A stretch of DNA of 64,000 nt from Chlorophyllum brunneum (GCA_963576785.1 OY756149.1:1736001-1800000); one strand, 5' to 3'. Positions 24,183 through 35,818 are shown, counted from the stretch's first letter. Made by a program: numbers and translations. Notes: generated by a model from the sequence alone, not told the origin.

Positions 24183-25981
24183 TCAGGTGACCACAATATG
24201 ACCTACCCAGTAGACAAGCATGCGCAATATTTGATGGATCGTTTCCGGTCTGTGATCGGGATCAACAAGGACGTCCGTGTAGTGGCAAGTCCGTTTGTTC
24301 GCGATGCGACAGTCTACGCATCCGAACATCCAAGCTTCGCCCGTGGTAAGAACGAGCTTGATGACTAGTTCAGACTCTTGGAAAATACCGTCTTTTTTGA
24401 GGCGCTCCCTACGCTTGTGGTGAGCATTTAATTCAAAAAACTCTCGATGGGGCTTACGCTGTTGCGACGCATTGACCAACGGCTTGATATATGTGTTTCA
24501 TCAATGCCCGAGCCGCATCTGGGGTTGAAGGGTATACCTTTTTAGCCTCGATGAATATGAAGTCCCAGTCACATCCACGACTGTTCATCTCATCGTAAAG
24601 GTCGCGAAAATTCCTGATCCGCGCTGGGGGCCCTAGTCACCGCAAATAGGTAAACAGCATTCACTGATAGTAATGTCACTCACCTTGATAGCTCCAGTCA
24701 AGGCCGACGGAATCCTCACCCAATGCCGCTAGTGGTGGTGGCAGTGTGACCAGGCAATAGTCGACAACTCCGGACAAAAAAGTGGAATATTTGGTCCGGA
24801 TTCGGACCTTGTTCTCAGCGCTTTGCTCTTGCAAGTGTGTCGTCAATTTCCTAGTGCCCTGTCCAGAGAGTGTCGATGGTGCCTTTGACCTCCGTGGAAA
24901 CTGTGCGGGAATTGGGGCCGGGTCGAGCCAATCAATAAAAGGGACCTCGATCGACGAGTGCTTGTCCCGAAGGGCTACATCCTCGTCCTTTTCTCCATCT
25001 TCTGGGCTCGGGTTTTCGCCTTCTCCAAGACCGTCATCTCTGCTTCTGGCACCATCTACGCTGTCCAACTTATCCTTTCCACTCCTCTTAGCTGGAACCT
25101 GCTCCTGCCCGCTTGCCAGGACAGTCTCGAGTAATACCCATGCTTCGGACCCCGATGTTCCCTCAGACAGCAACGTCAGGAAACCGCTCAGGTGAGCATC
25201 TATCTTTATACGTGCATATACCTCCTTCTGGGAATGGGTTAGTTCCGTGTGATTTGTGAAAGGTACATGAGAGTCTCACATCTTTTGAAAATGAAGGAGT
25301 CGGTATCAAGTTGTCCTTGATCTTCGCAACAATTTCTCTACATGTGGGCCATTTTGGATCTCGTAGTGACATGATAATACCCGGCTGGCCAGGAGCTGTT
25401 GCCCGGCCCCCGGGTCCAAAGATACACTCAAGACTGTCGAGACTCTCTAAGGAGGAGAGCATATCATCTACAGATGAACAAGATCTGTCATCCATCAAGT
25501 GAATACCGAGCTGGTACATGTGCTTATGTTGGAGGTTTGATAAAGCAATGCGCTGGATATATGTCATCAGGAGGTGTCTATAAATTCCTAGGTAACGAAC
25601 CGTAACCAGTGTCTCTTCTTCCAGAACAAGACTTTCAATTTCCGCGATCGCCTCCATAACTGCCAAAAAATCCTTTGCAATGTAAGCTACCTCCGCGAGA
25701 TCTGAGGATTCCTTGAGCTTCCCAATCAGATCCTTAACTTTCTTCTCCCCGATCAGGTCTCGGACGAGTGGATATAACGACTTGAAGGTTTTACTGTTCT
25801 TTCGCGCCTCTTCCTTTAGCTTCTTCATACCACTCGGATAACCTGGGTCAGTTAGGAGTATTGTCATAAGAACGAACCGGATGCTATCGTACAAAAACGC
25901 ACCATTGCCAAGAGCTCGCTGCAGGTCATATTTCGTCCTCTCGTCTATATCCAGATTCCGTTTCTCATTCTTAGGGGCCAT
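24183..25981 (-). CDS. Gene B1: unknown-family protein with a PD-(D/E)XK nuclease-like pattern (the intact copy)
   Basis: I cannot name this family. The ATG at 25981 gives MAPKNEKRNLDIDERTK, favoured over an upstream ATG because B2 and B3 also begin near this block. A helical N-terminal region (SLYPLVRDLIGEKKVKDLIG) is followed by a Ser/Asp/Glu-rich linker. The C-terminal part holds KYSTFLSGVVDYCLVTLP, then DWDFIFIEAKKV, then HIYQAVGQCVATA, and finally ELVIKLVLTTGEAWMFG. The order D...ExK...Q on predicted strands and a helix resembles restriction-endonuclease-fold enzymes; this is inference. Introns check in frame: 48 nt after LVT, about 51 nt after SFSKD, one after GLDWSYQ, and 50 nt after CVATA. 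The stop is at 24185-24183. It lies directly downstream of F-box gene A1 on the same strand. B2 and B3 are broken copies. Confidence 0.68.
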
Positions 25982-26333
25982 CAAGGGCGTTAAGTTCAGG
26001 AAGAACAGACACCAGAATGAAAGTAGGAGACACGATGGTTCCGTTTGCTGTTGAAGTATGTGGCTCTCTTGTTGTGGTACAAACACTTGGCACGTCCACA
26101 TCGATCTCCCCACACCTATGGGATCACATAAATACAAGGGGTTAGTGCGAATCAGTGCACACATCTTCCCCAAAAACATTCACCCGAATTGACATTCGGA
26201 TGAGCCAAGGCCGCAGAACGTGCAAGTTTCCGAGATCACAATTATCCAGGAGAGGCATGTGACGCATTTCCGGGTTCATTTTTGCACAATGTGGATGCCT
26301 CATGAGGACAGTGGCGGAGCACAAAAGGAAAAT
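25982..26333 (-). promoter_or_regulatory. Interval between A1 stop and B1 start (duplicated promoter)
   Basis: This 352-bp interval is recognisably similar to the ones before B2 (35468-35818) and B3 (42057-42459), for example around TTGAAG...TTGTGGTA. The promoter was therefore duplicated with the gene. No TATA box stands out. Confidence 0.45.
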
Positions 26334-28027
26334 TCATATTACATCATATATCTCGACAATCTCGCCCCATTCGTTATGAATAACTAGTCGACCGATTCCG
26401 GCTTCAAACCCAAAAATTCCGAGCTGTGGCCCAATCATAGTCCCAGGAATTTCGAAGGTAGTGGGTTTACAGCGTGCCCCGCCGAGGTCATCATGTGTCG
26501 AGTGAAGAGCCAAAGACGAATGACCTGCGACACATATATGAAGGGCTTTACGACCCCAGTGCCTCCAGCACACTACAGAAGCACAAAGTCCGGTACGTAC
26601 GGCTCCAGTATCCGAGCCAGGGAACTTGACTATTTGTTTCACGTAAGGCTTCACGGAATGATCATGGGGAATTTGAACCCTGACTAGATCTCCAGAGGAT
26701 ATGTACACGATCGTCGTTCTCTCCGCGTTGACAAGAAGAGAAGATCGAGTAGTTCCCATTAGGGGGTAGGGATTGATATGCAGGGGTATAAACCACAGAG
26801 GATGCCAATCATCATCCCATCCAGAAGAAACACTCGGAATAGGATAGATTGCGGTTGATGTTTTGCCAACGACCGCTATTCGATCGTGGGGAAGGAGATA
26901 ACAATCAGACTGAAAACGATGATCAGGATCCCATTAGATACATCCGCAAACGAGCAGTGACGTACGAGAGGAAACATCGCTGGGCCTAGAACGACCGTGA
27001 TGGGTTGGACATTTTCTACCGCAAGCAATTCAGGAACCAGGAAGACATGCATAACAACCGACCGCAGTCTATTGATACGACCACTGCGGGTGCAACCGCG
27101 GAACTGGATCAGGTACTTGTCGCTCAGAGCGAGCGTACTGGCCGAGCCAGGAAATACTCCGTGAATTGTTTGGAGATGCTTGGCCACTAGTGATGCTTCT
27201 GCCCCATGTCCAGTTAGTCGCACCTCATACAGATGAATCCGCGTCCGCGCTTGTCCGGCTGAGGAGTGAATCAGCATGGCTCATCGGAACTCACTGATTA
27301 TTAGGCACGTACGTTCTTCCTCTGAAAGAAACCCGAGCGTATACAATGCCACTCGAAAAATCAGATAGGCCGCACTGGGATCCACCCACACTTTGAAAGA
27401 CCCTGGCAAGTCAGGTACTGTGCTCCCTTTCTCGATCTGGACCAGTGTCTTCGACTCCAGCTGTGCAGCATTTAGATCCGTCACGGACAACCTTCCTTCT
27501 CTGTTAAGAGACAGCAGCCAGCGACCACCTGGAAGAAGGTTCCCGCAGAAGTGCGATCCTTGTAAAGTGCGCTGTCGGAAGCTCGGGGTCGCCTCCCAAG
27601 CGCAGAGGACTCGAGCATAACGAGTAGCAAAACCTTCCAGCTGCTCGGTAGTATAGTTTTCTGCAGGCTCTTCTAGTCTGGATATGACTTGTTGTGACTG
27701 GAGCTCGCGTATGATGCCAAACCAGAGTCGTCGCGATTTGGTCGCGTCGTGCAGGGCCCTGCAAGTCTTGGTCAATCCAGTCAGTTCATGCGGCAACAAG
27801 TTAAGATAAATAAATACCAGACGCGAGGATATCAATGTTTGGGTGTCAAGATAGCTCAAAACTTCCTCTAAGACGTCATGGGGAAGTGAAGCGAGGGTGA
27901 GTTTCCGCTTTAAACAGAGTGAGAGAACAGGCCTCAGGTAGTGAGAAATGCTACTGGTGACGTGAAGAAACACAGGTAACACGTTTGAAGTCAGTTCGAT
28001 TGCATGCTGAAGAGACCCAGAAATCAT
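26334..28027 (-). CDS. Gene A1: F-box protein of the duplicated A family
   Basis: F-box gene, presumed substrate adaptor of a Skp1-Cul1 ubiquitin ligase. The ATG at 28027 gives MISGSLQHAIELTSN; the F-box reads LASLPHDVLEEVLSYLD and continues TCRALHDATKSRRLW once a 51-nt in-frame intron (donor GTATTT after ISSRL) is removed. The middle has the family-constant block LLPGGRWLLSLN and EGRLSVTDLNAAQ. Exon 2 begins GQARTRIHLYEVRLTG after an intron ending CTCAG; a 56-nt intron after GPAMFPL leads to SDCYLLPHDRIAVVG. The last exon has repeated strand-like segments (IVYISSGDLVRVQIP, LGIFGFEAGIGRLVIHNEW) suggestive of a degenerate beta-propeller, and ends EIYDVI at 26334. No lesion was found. Gene B1 follows on the same strand. 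The substrate is unknown. Confidence 0.78.
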
Positions 28028-28879
28028 TTAAAGTTGGAACATGAACGCCAAACCTGGCACATAGTTTGCCCAGCTTCTCACGACATCCTGTGAAAATTCG
28101 CAGGGTCCAAAAGGTGAATGCCGTGTTGCTCACAACTCATCCGCAACTGAGAGGCTGAGGGATGGTGATAGTATTTAAATAAGAAGTGTGTGTGTTCCAT
28201 CGTAGCCCGCCTGTAAGGACATATACATGTATACCAAACCGTTTGTGTTAAGGAACGTGGTAGACTTGCACTGCCTGGCGGGCACAAAGATTGGCGGGAT
28301 CCAACATACTTGTCGAAACTCACCTTCCGTATATGTCGTGTAGAGTAAATTCCAGGTGACGAGGGAGGCTGAAACGATGATTTCGAGGAAGCATGAACAT
28401 GAGGATTTGGGCGTTAAACCTGCGAGGAGGGAGACGATGAAAACGAAGATCGTGCTGCTAGTGCGATTGAAAGACAATCAGAAGGATGCAAATAACGGAG
28501 GCCACAAATCCTGCACCCAGCACCACGGTACGGCGCTGGCATAGCTTCCAGGTTGTCCATCAGCCTTAGCTTGCTCCGGATCTGAAGTGTGTTGCGTTTT
28601 GTTGTTGGATCTTTAATACGATAGCTGCTTCTCAATACGTCCTTCCGTTGTTGATCGATGAAGACTTCATAGCGCTACTAGTACATCATATACATGTGTC
28701 GTCTGGTTCAAATTGGACAGCTGGGCTAAGTCCGATTAACCTTGGTTTACCGAATCGTCATGACGGTCGTGGCCTGGGTAGATCCCGCACCGAAACATGT
28801 TGGCGGGGTCCCCCGATCGTCGATAGGCACATTCCATAAATACCTGGCGAACGGGCGGCGGAGCACGAAGCAAGAAAAA
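28028..28879. other. Intergenic region with a possible membrane-protein fragment
   Basis: Upstream of A1. On the minus strand at about 28477-28330 a frame shows two hydrophobic segments (TIFVFIVSLLAGL and FLEIIVSASLVTWNLLY) but it has an in-frame stop upstream and no start of its own. It looks like an eroded piece of a membrane-protein gene. The rest shows nothing recognisable. Confidence 0.3.
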
Positions 28880-29400
28880 GGCGCTGCAACTAGATTATAT
28901 CGTATATCTCGATAATCTTGATAGTGTTGCCCCGTCCGGAATCAACGTTCATGAGCAATCAGTGTATCAATTGCCACTCTAAGCCAAAATAACACGGCAG
29001 GATGGACTTCCGTTGTTCTGAGCTTGCATTCCACGTTGCTGAGTCCATACCTCAAACGAAAATTGCTGTGCGATGGGTGTTACATTGTTTCGTCCACCAA
29101 ATGACCAAAATTCTTTCAGCCTCTGGCCCTGAGGCTAGGAACGGAATTATTCGCTTCACGGAAAGCTCGGCGGAACGCCCGCGAGGTATCTAGATATAGA
29201 ACCAACTGTATTCTCTGCTCAAGCAAGAAGAGGCGATCGTGCGGTTCCCACTATCGTCTAGGTACTTATCTGGAACCCGTTGATATCCGTGCGATGGCGA
29301 TAGGATAGATCGTTCCCGACCCGCTGTCAACGACCGTTATATATGCCATGTCGAGGAAGAATAAGACAATCAACTGTAATGATGATTAGGGTGAACTGAA
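28880..29400 (-). pseudogene. Strongly eroded 3' part of an A-family F-box gene
   Basis: The start of this segment (TATATCGTATATCTCGATAA) matches the 3' end of the intact A genes, where EIYDVI and its stop are encoded. Further in, near 29300-29390, words such as ATAGGATAGAT and TCAACGACCG align with the block encoding IAVVG and IYPIP. No open frame remains. It is the oldest-looking A relic of the array. Confidence 0.5.
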
Positions 29401-30418
29401 CGTATCCCTAAAACGTACTAGAATAAACCCGTCTCAGCATAAATGGATGATGCAACTTCAGGACAAACCGTTGTGACGACAAGACCGACCTAATGGTTCT
29501 TACAATAATCCCATCAACCGGAGTGGGTCTTGCGACGTGGGCGGTCCAGTGACAGATGGTAGGTCTGGACTCTACAAAGTCAACAACTACGGTTCCCGGG
29601 CTCTTCCTTTTTCGCTTCCGCTATCGAGGTACAACCGGGTGCGACGGGGGACTGTCTGTAGAAATATCGAAGGGGAAGGACTGTGGAGATCGGACGACGG
29701 CTAGGCCTTCAAACGGCTATCCGTCCCCCTCCTCCCACTAGCCCTATTTGTACACGACATTCCGCTCGTCCGATGAAGGAAAATAGGCCGAGGACTCAAC
29801 GGCCGATACGTTTTGAATGCCAGCAAGATGGGCATCAATTCTCGCAGACTCAAAAAGGGCAAAGGCCTTCGGGCCTAACTGCCTCACTCTCCACCCCGAC
29901 ATCGCTCTCCATTCGCCGCGCCGGCCAGTACCCTCTCGATAAAACGATTTCATTCAAATCCCTGAACACGTAGGAATGGTTGTTACTAAAAGTATGAAAA
30001 TTTTCAATCCCTTATGTACCCTTTCATTCAATCCATATAATATCTCCATAATCCCTAATTCGGACTGTTTCGGACTCTACTTTTCTATTCAAATTATTTC
30101 TACAGTGCATACAAACTATGTACGAGGTTTCCGTAGCATAGGTTTGGATTTTCGTATAAATACGAATGTACTTCGTCTACGAAAATCAGTGAAAAAGTAT
30201 CCGGTTATTCCTATCTCTCTTCTCTGCCTCCCAGAGGCTCGTAAACGTCTCGCTTCAACAAACCACCCTTTCCTTTACCTTTGTGTGTTCCTAGACACAT
30301 TCCCTTTCACCTCTACTCCCCTTGGGTCGAAGCCCCAACGTCAGACGGACGCTGACGTGCTCGCAAACATAACGAGACAACGTCTCTTCAGGACCGTCGG
30401 CAAGTCACAGAACGAAAC
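29401..30418. other. One kilobase without a supported gene
   Basis: Open frames of up to 162 codons occur on the plus strand (29976-30464), but they run antisense into the A relic at 30419 and have AT-rich, non-protein-like composition. I see no promoter, RNA gene or element end. Confidence 0.35.
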
Positions 30419-30650
30419 TCATATAACATCACACATCTCGACAATCTTGCCCCATTCGTTATGAACGACTAGCCGACCGGTGGCTGCTTCGGAACCGGGA
30501 ACTCCGAGGTCCACTCCCGCCGCAGTTCCGGGAATATCACAGGTAATGAATTCATAATCCACCCCACTGAGGTCATCGTGTGTCGAGAGAAGGGCCAAAC
30601 ATGCATGGCCCGCGACACACACATGAAGGAGATCCTAGTGGTAGGGACAT
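30419..30650 (-). pseudogene. A-family fragment: 3' end only
   Basis: About 230 bases that encode just the last part of an A protein (STHDDLSG...TCDIPGTAAGVDLG...GRLVVHNEWGKIVEMCDVI). It sits immediately downstream of the complete A2 gene, so two A 3' ends lie in tandem only about 50 bp apart. It lacks the F-box and exons 1-2. It is best explained by unequal exchange. Confidence 0.7.
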
Positions 30651-30676
30651 ACACAGCAGCAGAGCCAAATGGAGAT

Positions 30677-32345
30677 TCAGATTGCATCGTATATCTCGAT
30701 AATCTCGCCCCATTCGTTATGAATCACTAGCCGACCAATTCCTGCTTCAAATCCAAAAATTCCGAGCTCTAGCCCCATGGCAGTTCCAGGAATTTGGAAC
30801 GTAGTGAGTTTACAGTCGGCTCCAAGATCATCACATGCCGAGCGGAACGCCAAGTGGGAATGATCCGCAACACATATCTGGAGGGTAGGGTGATCCCAGT
30901 GCCTCCAGCATACTACAGAGGAACAAAGCCCAGTGTGTACAGGCGCAATAGCTGAGTCTGGGAACTTGGCTATTTGTTTCACGGAAGGCTGCGCAGAATG
31001 ATCATGGGGGATTTGTACCATGGCTAGATCTCCCGAAGATATGTAAATGACTGTTGTATTTTGCGCATGGACAAGAAGAGAAGATCGGGTGGTTCCCACC
31101 AGGGGGTAGGGATTGACGTCCAGGGGTATAACACACAGGGGATACCACTCATCATCCCAGCCAGAAGAAACCGTCGGAATAGCGTAGATTGCAGTGGATT
31201 TTTTTCCAACGACCGCTATACGATCGCCGGGAAGGATATAACAATCAGACTGAAAATGATCATCAGCATTCCGTTGGATGGGTCTCTAAGCGAACAGTGA
31301 CGCACGAAGGGAAACATCGCCGGGCCTATGACGACCGTGAGAGGTTTAATATTTTCCGATGCGAGCAACTCAGAAACCAGGAAGACATGAATAACAACCG
31401 ACCGCAGCCTGCTGATCTCTCCACTGTGAGTGCAACCGCGGAACTGGATCAAATACTTGTCGCTCAGAGCGAGCGTACTGGCCGAGCCAGGAAAAATTGT
31501 TTGGAGATGCTTGGCCACTAGTGATGCTTCTGCCCCATGTCCATTCAGTCGCACCTCATACAGATGGATCCGCGTCCGCGCTTGCCCGGCTGAGGAGTGA
31601 ATCAGTAAGACTCATCGACAGACATCAGGCACGCACGTTCTTGCTCTGAGAGGAACCCGACCGTATATAACGCAACTCGAACGGTCAGATAGGTTGTACT
31701 AGGATCAACCCACACAGTGAAAGCTCCTGGCAAGTCAGGGACCACCTTCCCTTTTTCAATCTGAGCCAGCATTTTTGACTCCAGCTGTGCAGCATTTAGA
31801 TCCGTCACGGACAACCTTCCTTCTCTGTTAAGAGACAGTAACCAACGACCACCCGGAAGAAGGGTCCCGCAGAAGTGCGATCCGTGTAAAGTGCGTCGCC
31901 GGAAGTTTGGGGCCGTCTCCCAAGCGCAGCGGACTCGAGCGTAACGAGTAGCAAACCCTTCCAGTTCCTCAGTATCATAGTTATCAGCAGGCTCTTCTAG
32001 CCTGGATATGGCTTGTTGGGACTGGAGGTCGCGAATGATGCCCAGCCAGAGTCGTCGCGATTTGGTCGCATCACGCAGTGCCCTGCAAGTCTTAGTTGAC
32101 AAGATCAGCTCATGCTGCATCAAGGCAGAAACAGTAGATACCAAGCGCAAGGAAATCAAAGTTTGAACGTCGAGATAGCTCAAAACCTCCTCCAGCATGT
32201 CATGAGGAAGCGAAGCGAGGGTGAGTTTTTGTCTCATGTCACATGGGAGAATGGGGTCCAGAGAGAGGCTGCTCAGAGCATGGAGAAAAGCGGGTAAAAC
32301 GTTTGACGTTAGTCTGATTGCGTGCTGAAGAGTCCCCAAAATCAT
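30677..32345 (-). CDS. Gene A2: F-box protein of the duplicated A family
   Basis: Same architecture as A1. The ATG at 32345 (MILGTLQHAIRLTSN) aligns with the A1 start; an ATG at 32372 would add nine residues. The F-box is LASLPHDMLEEVLSYLDVQ. The 51-nt in-frame intron, the intron ending CTCAG before GQARTRIHLYEVRL, and the intron before SDCYILPGDRIAVVG are all conserved. Three codons present in A1 (TIHGVFPG) are missing (TIFPG), without a frame change. The protein ends EIIEIYDAI at 30677. No B gene lies downstream; instead the 3' fragment at 30419 follows, making this the unpaired A copy. No breaking lesion was found. Confidence 0.75.
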
Positions 32346-32529
32346 GCTTCTGTGGTAGGACATGAACCCCAAATGATCCCAAGCGCTAGTTCATCAAATT
32401 TCTCACGACATCTTATTGCTACCACAAGACCACAGCTATATCGGGGAAATTTGTGTAACCCATTGCCAAGTCCATGTGTATACAATGTGGAGGCCTCACG
32501 GGGACGTCCGCAGGGCGCAAAAGAAATAT

Positions 32530-33330
32530 ATGTATTACATCGTATCTCTTAACAACTTTCCCCATTCATTGTGAACAACTAGCCGACCAATCTCTGCCTC
32601 AAACCCAAAAACCCGAGCTCCTCACCTACCGCGGTTCTTCGAAGGTAGTCAGCTTACACACCGCTTCATCGAGGTTATTATGTTTAAAGCGAAGGGAAAA
32701 AGGTGAATGATCGGCCACACATATCAGAAGAGAAGATCGAGTGGTTCCCAATTAGGGGTAAGAGTTGATGTCCAGGGATATATCACACAGGGGTCCCACT
32801 GATTATCCGATCCAGAAGAAACAGTCGGAATGGGGTAGAATGCGGTTGATACTTTGCCAACGACCGCGATTCGATCATGAGGAAGGATGAAACAATCATA
32901 CTAACAAGTGATGTTGGAATCTGAGATCCAATCCACAGAAATTTTAATGTCATTGTTCTCTGGTGTTGTTAATTTTTATTCCACATAATATTCTCTATAA
33001 TATTGTAGCATATCCAATGTTTTTTTCCCTGTCCTTTTGCCTCCCAATAAACCTCATGATGTTCCCTTCAACAAGTGATAATTAACATTCCATTGGGTGG
33101 GTCTTCAAATGAGAAACAATGCATGACAAGGTACACCACCAAACCTAGGACAACCTTAACGAGTTGGACATTGTCGAGCACAAGCAGGTCGGAAACCAGG
33201 AATACATGCATAACGACAGAGCGCCGTCCCCTGATGTCACCACTGGGAGTACAGCTTCGGAAATGGACCAATTACTTGTCGCTCAGAGCGACTGGGCCAG
33301 CCGAGCCGGGAAATGCTCCTTGAACTGTTT
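32530..33330 (-). pseudogene. A-family relic lacking the F-box, interrupted by a solo LTR
   Basis: Corresponds to exons 2-3 of an A gene. The 3' end is near 32530, the IAVVG block near 32850-32880 and the VVMHVFLVSDLL block near 33200. Part of the last exon (between about 32720 and 32740) is deleted, several frames are broken, and the F-box exon is absent. A 162-bp solo LTR is inserted at 32912. It clearly cannot encode the family protein. Confidence 0.7.
32912..33073. mobile_element. Solo LTR (162 bp), probably from a Copia-type retrotransposon
   Basis: Begins TGTTGGAATC and ends CCCTTCAACA, so it has the 5'-TG...CA-3' ends with short inverted termini (TGTTG / CAACA). It is flanked by the perfect direct repeat AGTGA at 32907-32911 and 33074-33078, a 5-bp target-site duplication. 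Inside are a TATA-like AT-rich stretch (about 32970-33005) and AATAAA near 33049-33054. No CpG dinucleotide is present. No internal retrotransposon region is attached, so it is the product of LTR-LTR recombination. Assignment to Copia rests only on the end sequence and size. Confidence 0.8.
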
Positions 33331-33399
33331 GAAGATGCCTTACCACCAACGATCCCTTGGCTCCATATCGCACGTCATACGGATGAATCCGAATTTGAT

Positions 33400-33560
33400 G
33401 TCAAGGGCGGCGAATCTCTGAATATTGCCTGTGACTACCAGGATCTCGAAATCGCACCTCCACAGCTAGAAGGGGCTTGTCTCCTGGCAACTCCAAGGGT
33501 GGGTGTATTATCAGTCATTCCTAGGTAGAGATGACTATAGAAAACATGTGATAAGGAAGT
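33400..33560 (-). pseudogene. Fragment of the aldose 1-epimerase 5' end (copy beside B2)
   Basis: Matches, in reverse orientation, the first exon and upstream sequence of the intact epimerase at 44557: the first-exon run TCGAAATCGCACC and TAGAAGGGGCTTGTC on the plus strand reads as the reverse complement of codons for KPLLAVEVRFR. Only the first exon and about 60 upstream bases remain. It lies downstream of B2 as part of the duplicated unit. Confidence 0.7.
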
Positions 33561-33582
33561 CTTGGCTCCCAGGTGTCTCTTT

Positions 33583-33690
33583 GTAACTACTGAAGAGCTC
33601 TAACAGTCCTCCGAAGAATACCCTGGAAAAGCTTCGAGGAGTGACCGACCCGGGGATCCTAACTGTACAGGTCCATGTGACTAACCCCAA
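33583..33690 (-). repeat. Conserved block downstream of B2 (copy 2 of 3)
   Basis: Second copy of the block described at 24068. Almost identical to the third copy at 40172-40287, differing at only a few positions over about 300 bases when the last B exon is included. Confidence 0.78.
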
Positions 33691-35467
33691 TCAGGTGACC
33701 ACATTATGACCTACCCAGTAGACGAGCATGCGCAATATTTGATGGATTGTTTCCGGTCTGTGATCGGGATCAACAAGGACATCCGTGTAGTGGCAAGTCC
33801 GTTTGTTCGCGATGCGACAGTCTACGCATCCGAACATCCAAGCTTCACCCGTGGTAAGGACAAACTTGATGACCAGTTCGGAGTCTTCGAAAACGCCCTC
33901 TTCTTTGAGGCGTTGTCTGCATTGGTGGTGAGTATCCAGTTCACAACACTCTCTAGGGGACCCACGCCGTTGCAACACATTGACCCACGGCTTGATATAC
34001 GTGTTTCATCAATGCCTGAGCTGCAGGCTTACCACGGGAGGGGTGCACCTTTTTGGCCTCAATGAATATGAAGTCCTAGCTACATCCACGATTATTCATC
34101 TCCTTGCAAAGGTCGCGAAAATTCCTGATCCGTGCAGGGGGCCCAGTTCCTGGTCACCGCAACTATGTAAGTAACCCTATCCATTAACAGCTGAATAAGT
34201 CACTCGCCCTGACGATCCAGGCCAAAGAAATCTTCGGTCCTGTACGCTGACTCTGGCAAAGTAATCAAGCAATAGTCGACGCTCCCGGACAGGAACGTAG
34301 AATATTCTGTGCAGGTTGAAAGTGGTGACTTCAAATCTTGCGGAAACCGCTTATTCCGCGTTTGAGATGGCCCAGCTATTGGGAGAACTAGGGCTGGGCT
34401 GGGCTGATCAACAAAAGGGACCTCAACCGACGAGTGCTTGTCCCGAAGGGCGGCATCTTCCTCCCTTTCTTTGTCTTCCGTACTAAGTTTTTCGCCTTCT
34501 CTCTTATCCCCAAGACTATCCTCTGCGCTTTTGGAACTTCCTCCGCTATCCAATTTCCTTTCTTCATTGGAATCTGCTCTTGTCCACTTGCCAGGATGGT
34601 CTCAAGCATCACCCACTGGCCTTCCCCTGATGCCGGTGTTCCCATTGACACCATCCTCAAGAAACCACTCAAGTGAGCGTCTATCTTAATACGCGCATAG
34701 ACTTCTTTCTAAGAATGCGTAAGTTCCATAGGTTCTTTGTGAACCAGGAAATCAAGAATCCCACATCTTTCGAAACGACGGTGTCGGTGCTAAATAATCT
34801 TTGATCTTCGCAACAACTGTGGCACACGGGAGCCATTCGGGATCTCGAAGCGATGCGACAAGGCCCGGTGTTCCAGAAACAGTGGCTCGGCCTTTGGGGC
34901 CAAAGATACACTCGAGGTCGTCGAGGCTCTCTAAGGAGGTGAGCACAGCATTTACAGGTGGACAAGATCTGTCGTCCATCAAGTGAATCCCAAGTTGGTA
35001 CATATGCTTTAGCTGGAGGTTTGATAAGGCGATGCGCTGAACATAGTCGTTAGGAGGTATTAACAAATATCTAACCGACTAACCGTAACCACCGTTGTCT
35101 CTTCTAGACTGAGACTTTCAATTCTTGCGATTTCCTCCATAATCACCAAAAATTCCTTTGCAGCGTAGGTTACCTCCGCGAGGTCGGATGATTCCTTGAG
35201 CTTCCCAATCAGATCCTTCACTTTCTCCTCCTTTATCAGGTCTCGAACAAGGGGATATAGCGACCTGAAGGTTTCACTGCTCTTCCGGACATCTTCCTTT
35301 AGTTTCTTTATGCCACCCGGATGCCCTGAGTCACCCAGGAATATTATCATATGAACGGGGTGAACGCAAAAGTCACACAGAAACATATCAATCCCAAGAG
35401 CCCGCTGTCCCTCATGCTTTGTCCTCTCATCGATATCCCGATTCCGCTTCTGGTTCTTAGGAGCCAT
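33691..35467 (-). pseudogene. Gene B2: broken copy of the nuclease-like B family
   Basis: The start (MAPKNQKRNRDIDERTK, ATG at 35467) and N-terminal region are open. Two lesions break it. Near 34560 about ten bases are missing between the codons for IPMK and the LDSGGSSK stretch, shifting the frame. At 34078-34076 a TAG replaces the Trp codon just before the FIFIEAKK block, ahead of the putative catalytic ExK. The intron after the VDYCLITLP exon has a GC donor (GCGAGT) where B1 has GTGAGT; this alone would be tolerated. The last exon (RLKEEGVFEDSELVIKFVL) is still open and nearly identical to B3. A truncated N-terminal protein could still be made. Confidence 0.75.
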
Positions 35468-35818
35468 GGAGTGCAGTTGAGTTCGGGAGGAACACAAATG
35501 TCACAGACGACGGGGTGGTTGGTTCACAGTTGAAGCGTGTGGTTCCCTAGTTGTGGTATAAAGCACCTGAGCAGCATGTCGTTCATGTCATTCCGCCCAC
35601 AATAACAGCGCTTATCAGATCACATATAAAACATAGGCTTCCTGCGAATCAGCACGTCATCTTGCTTGACAGTCGACGTCTCTCGATAAGGCCGAATGCA
35701 AGTACCAATGAACCAAAATAGGGCAGAAGGTACAGTTTCAGATAACAGCTATCTAGATGGAACGCATATATGTGCACAACGTGGATGCCAGAATGTGGTG
35801 GCGGGGACAACACAATGG
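35468..35818 (-). promoter_or_regulatory. Interval between A3 stop and B2 start
   Basis: Homologous to the A-B intervals at 25982-26333 and 42057-42459, with shared words near the B start (GGTTCACAGTTG...GTGGTAT). No independent gene. Confidence 0.4.

Noticed and set aside
29976..30464. 162-codon plus-strand frame
   Set aside because: It runs antisense into an F-box relic, has AT-rich composition and no recognisable block.
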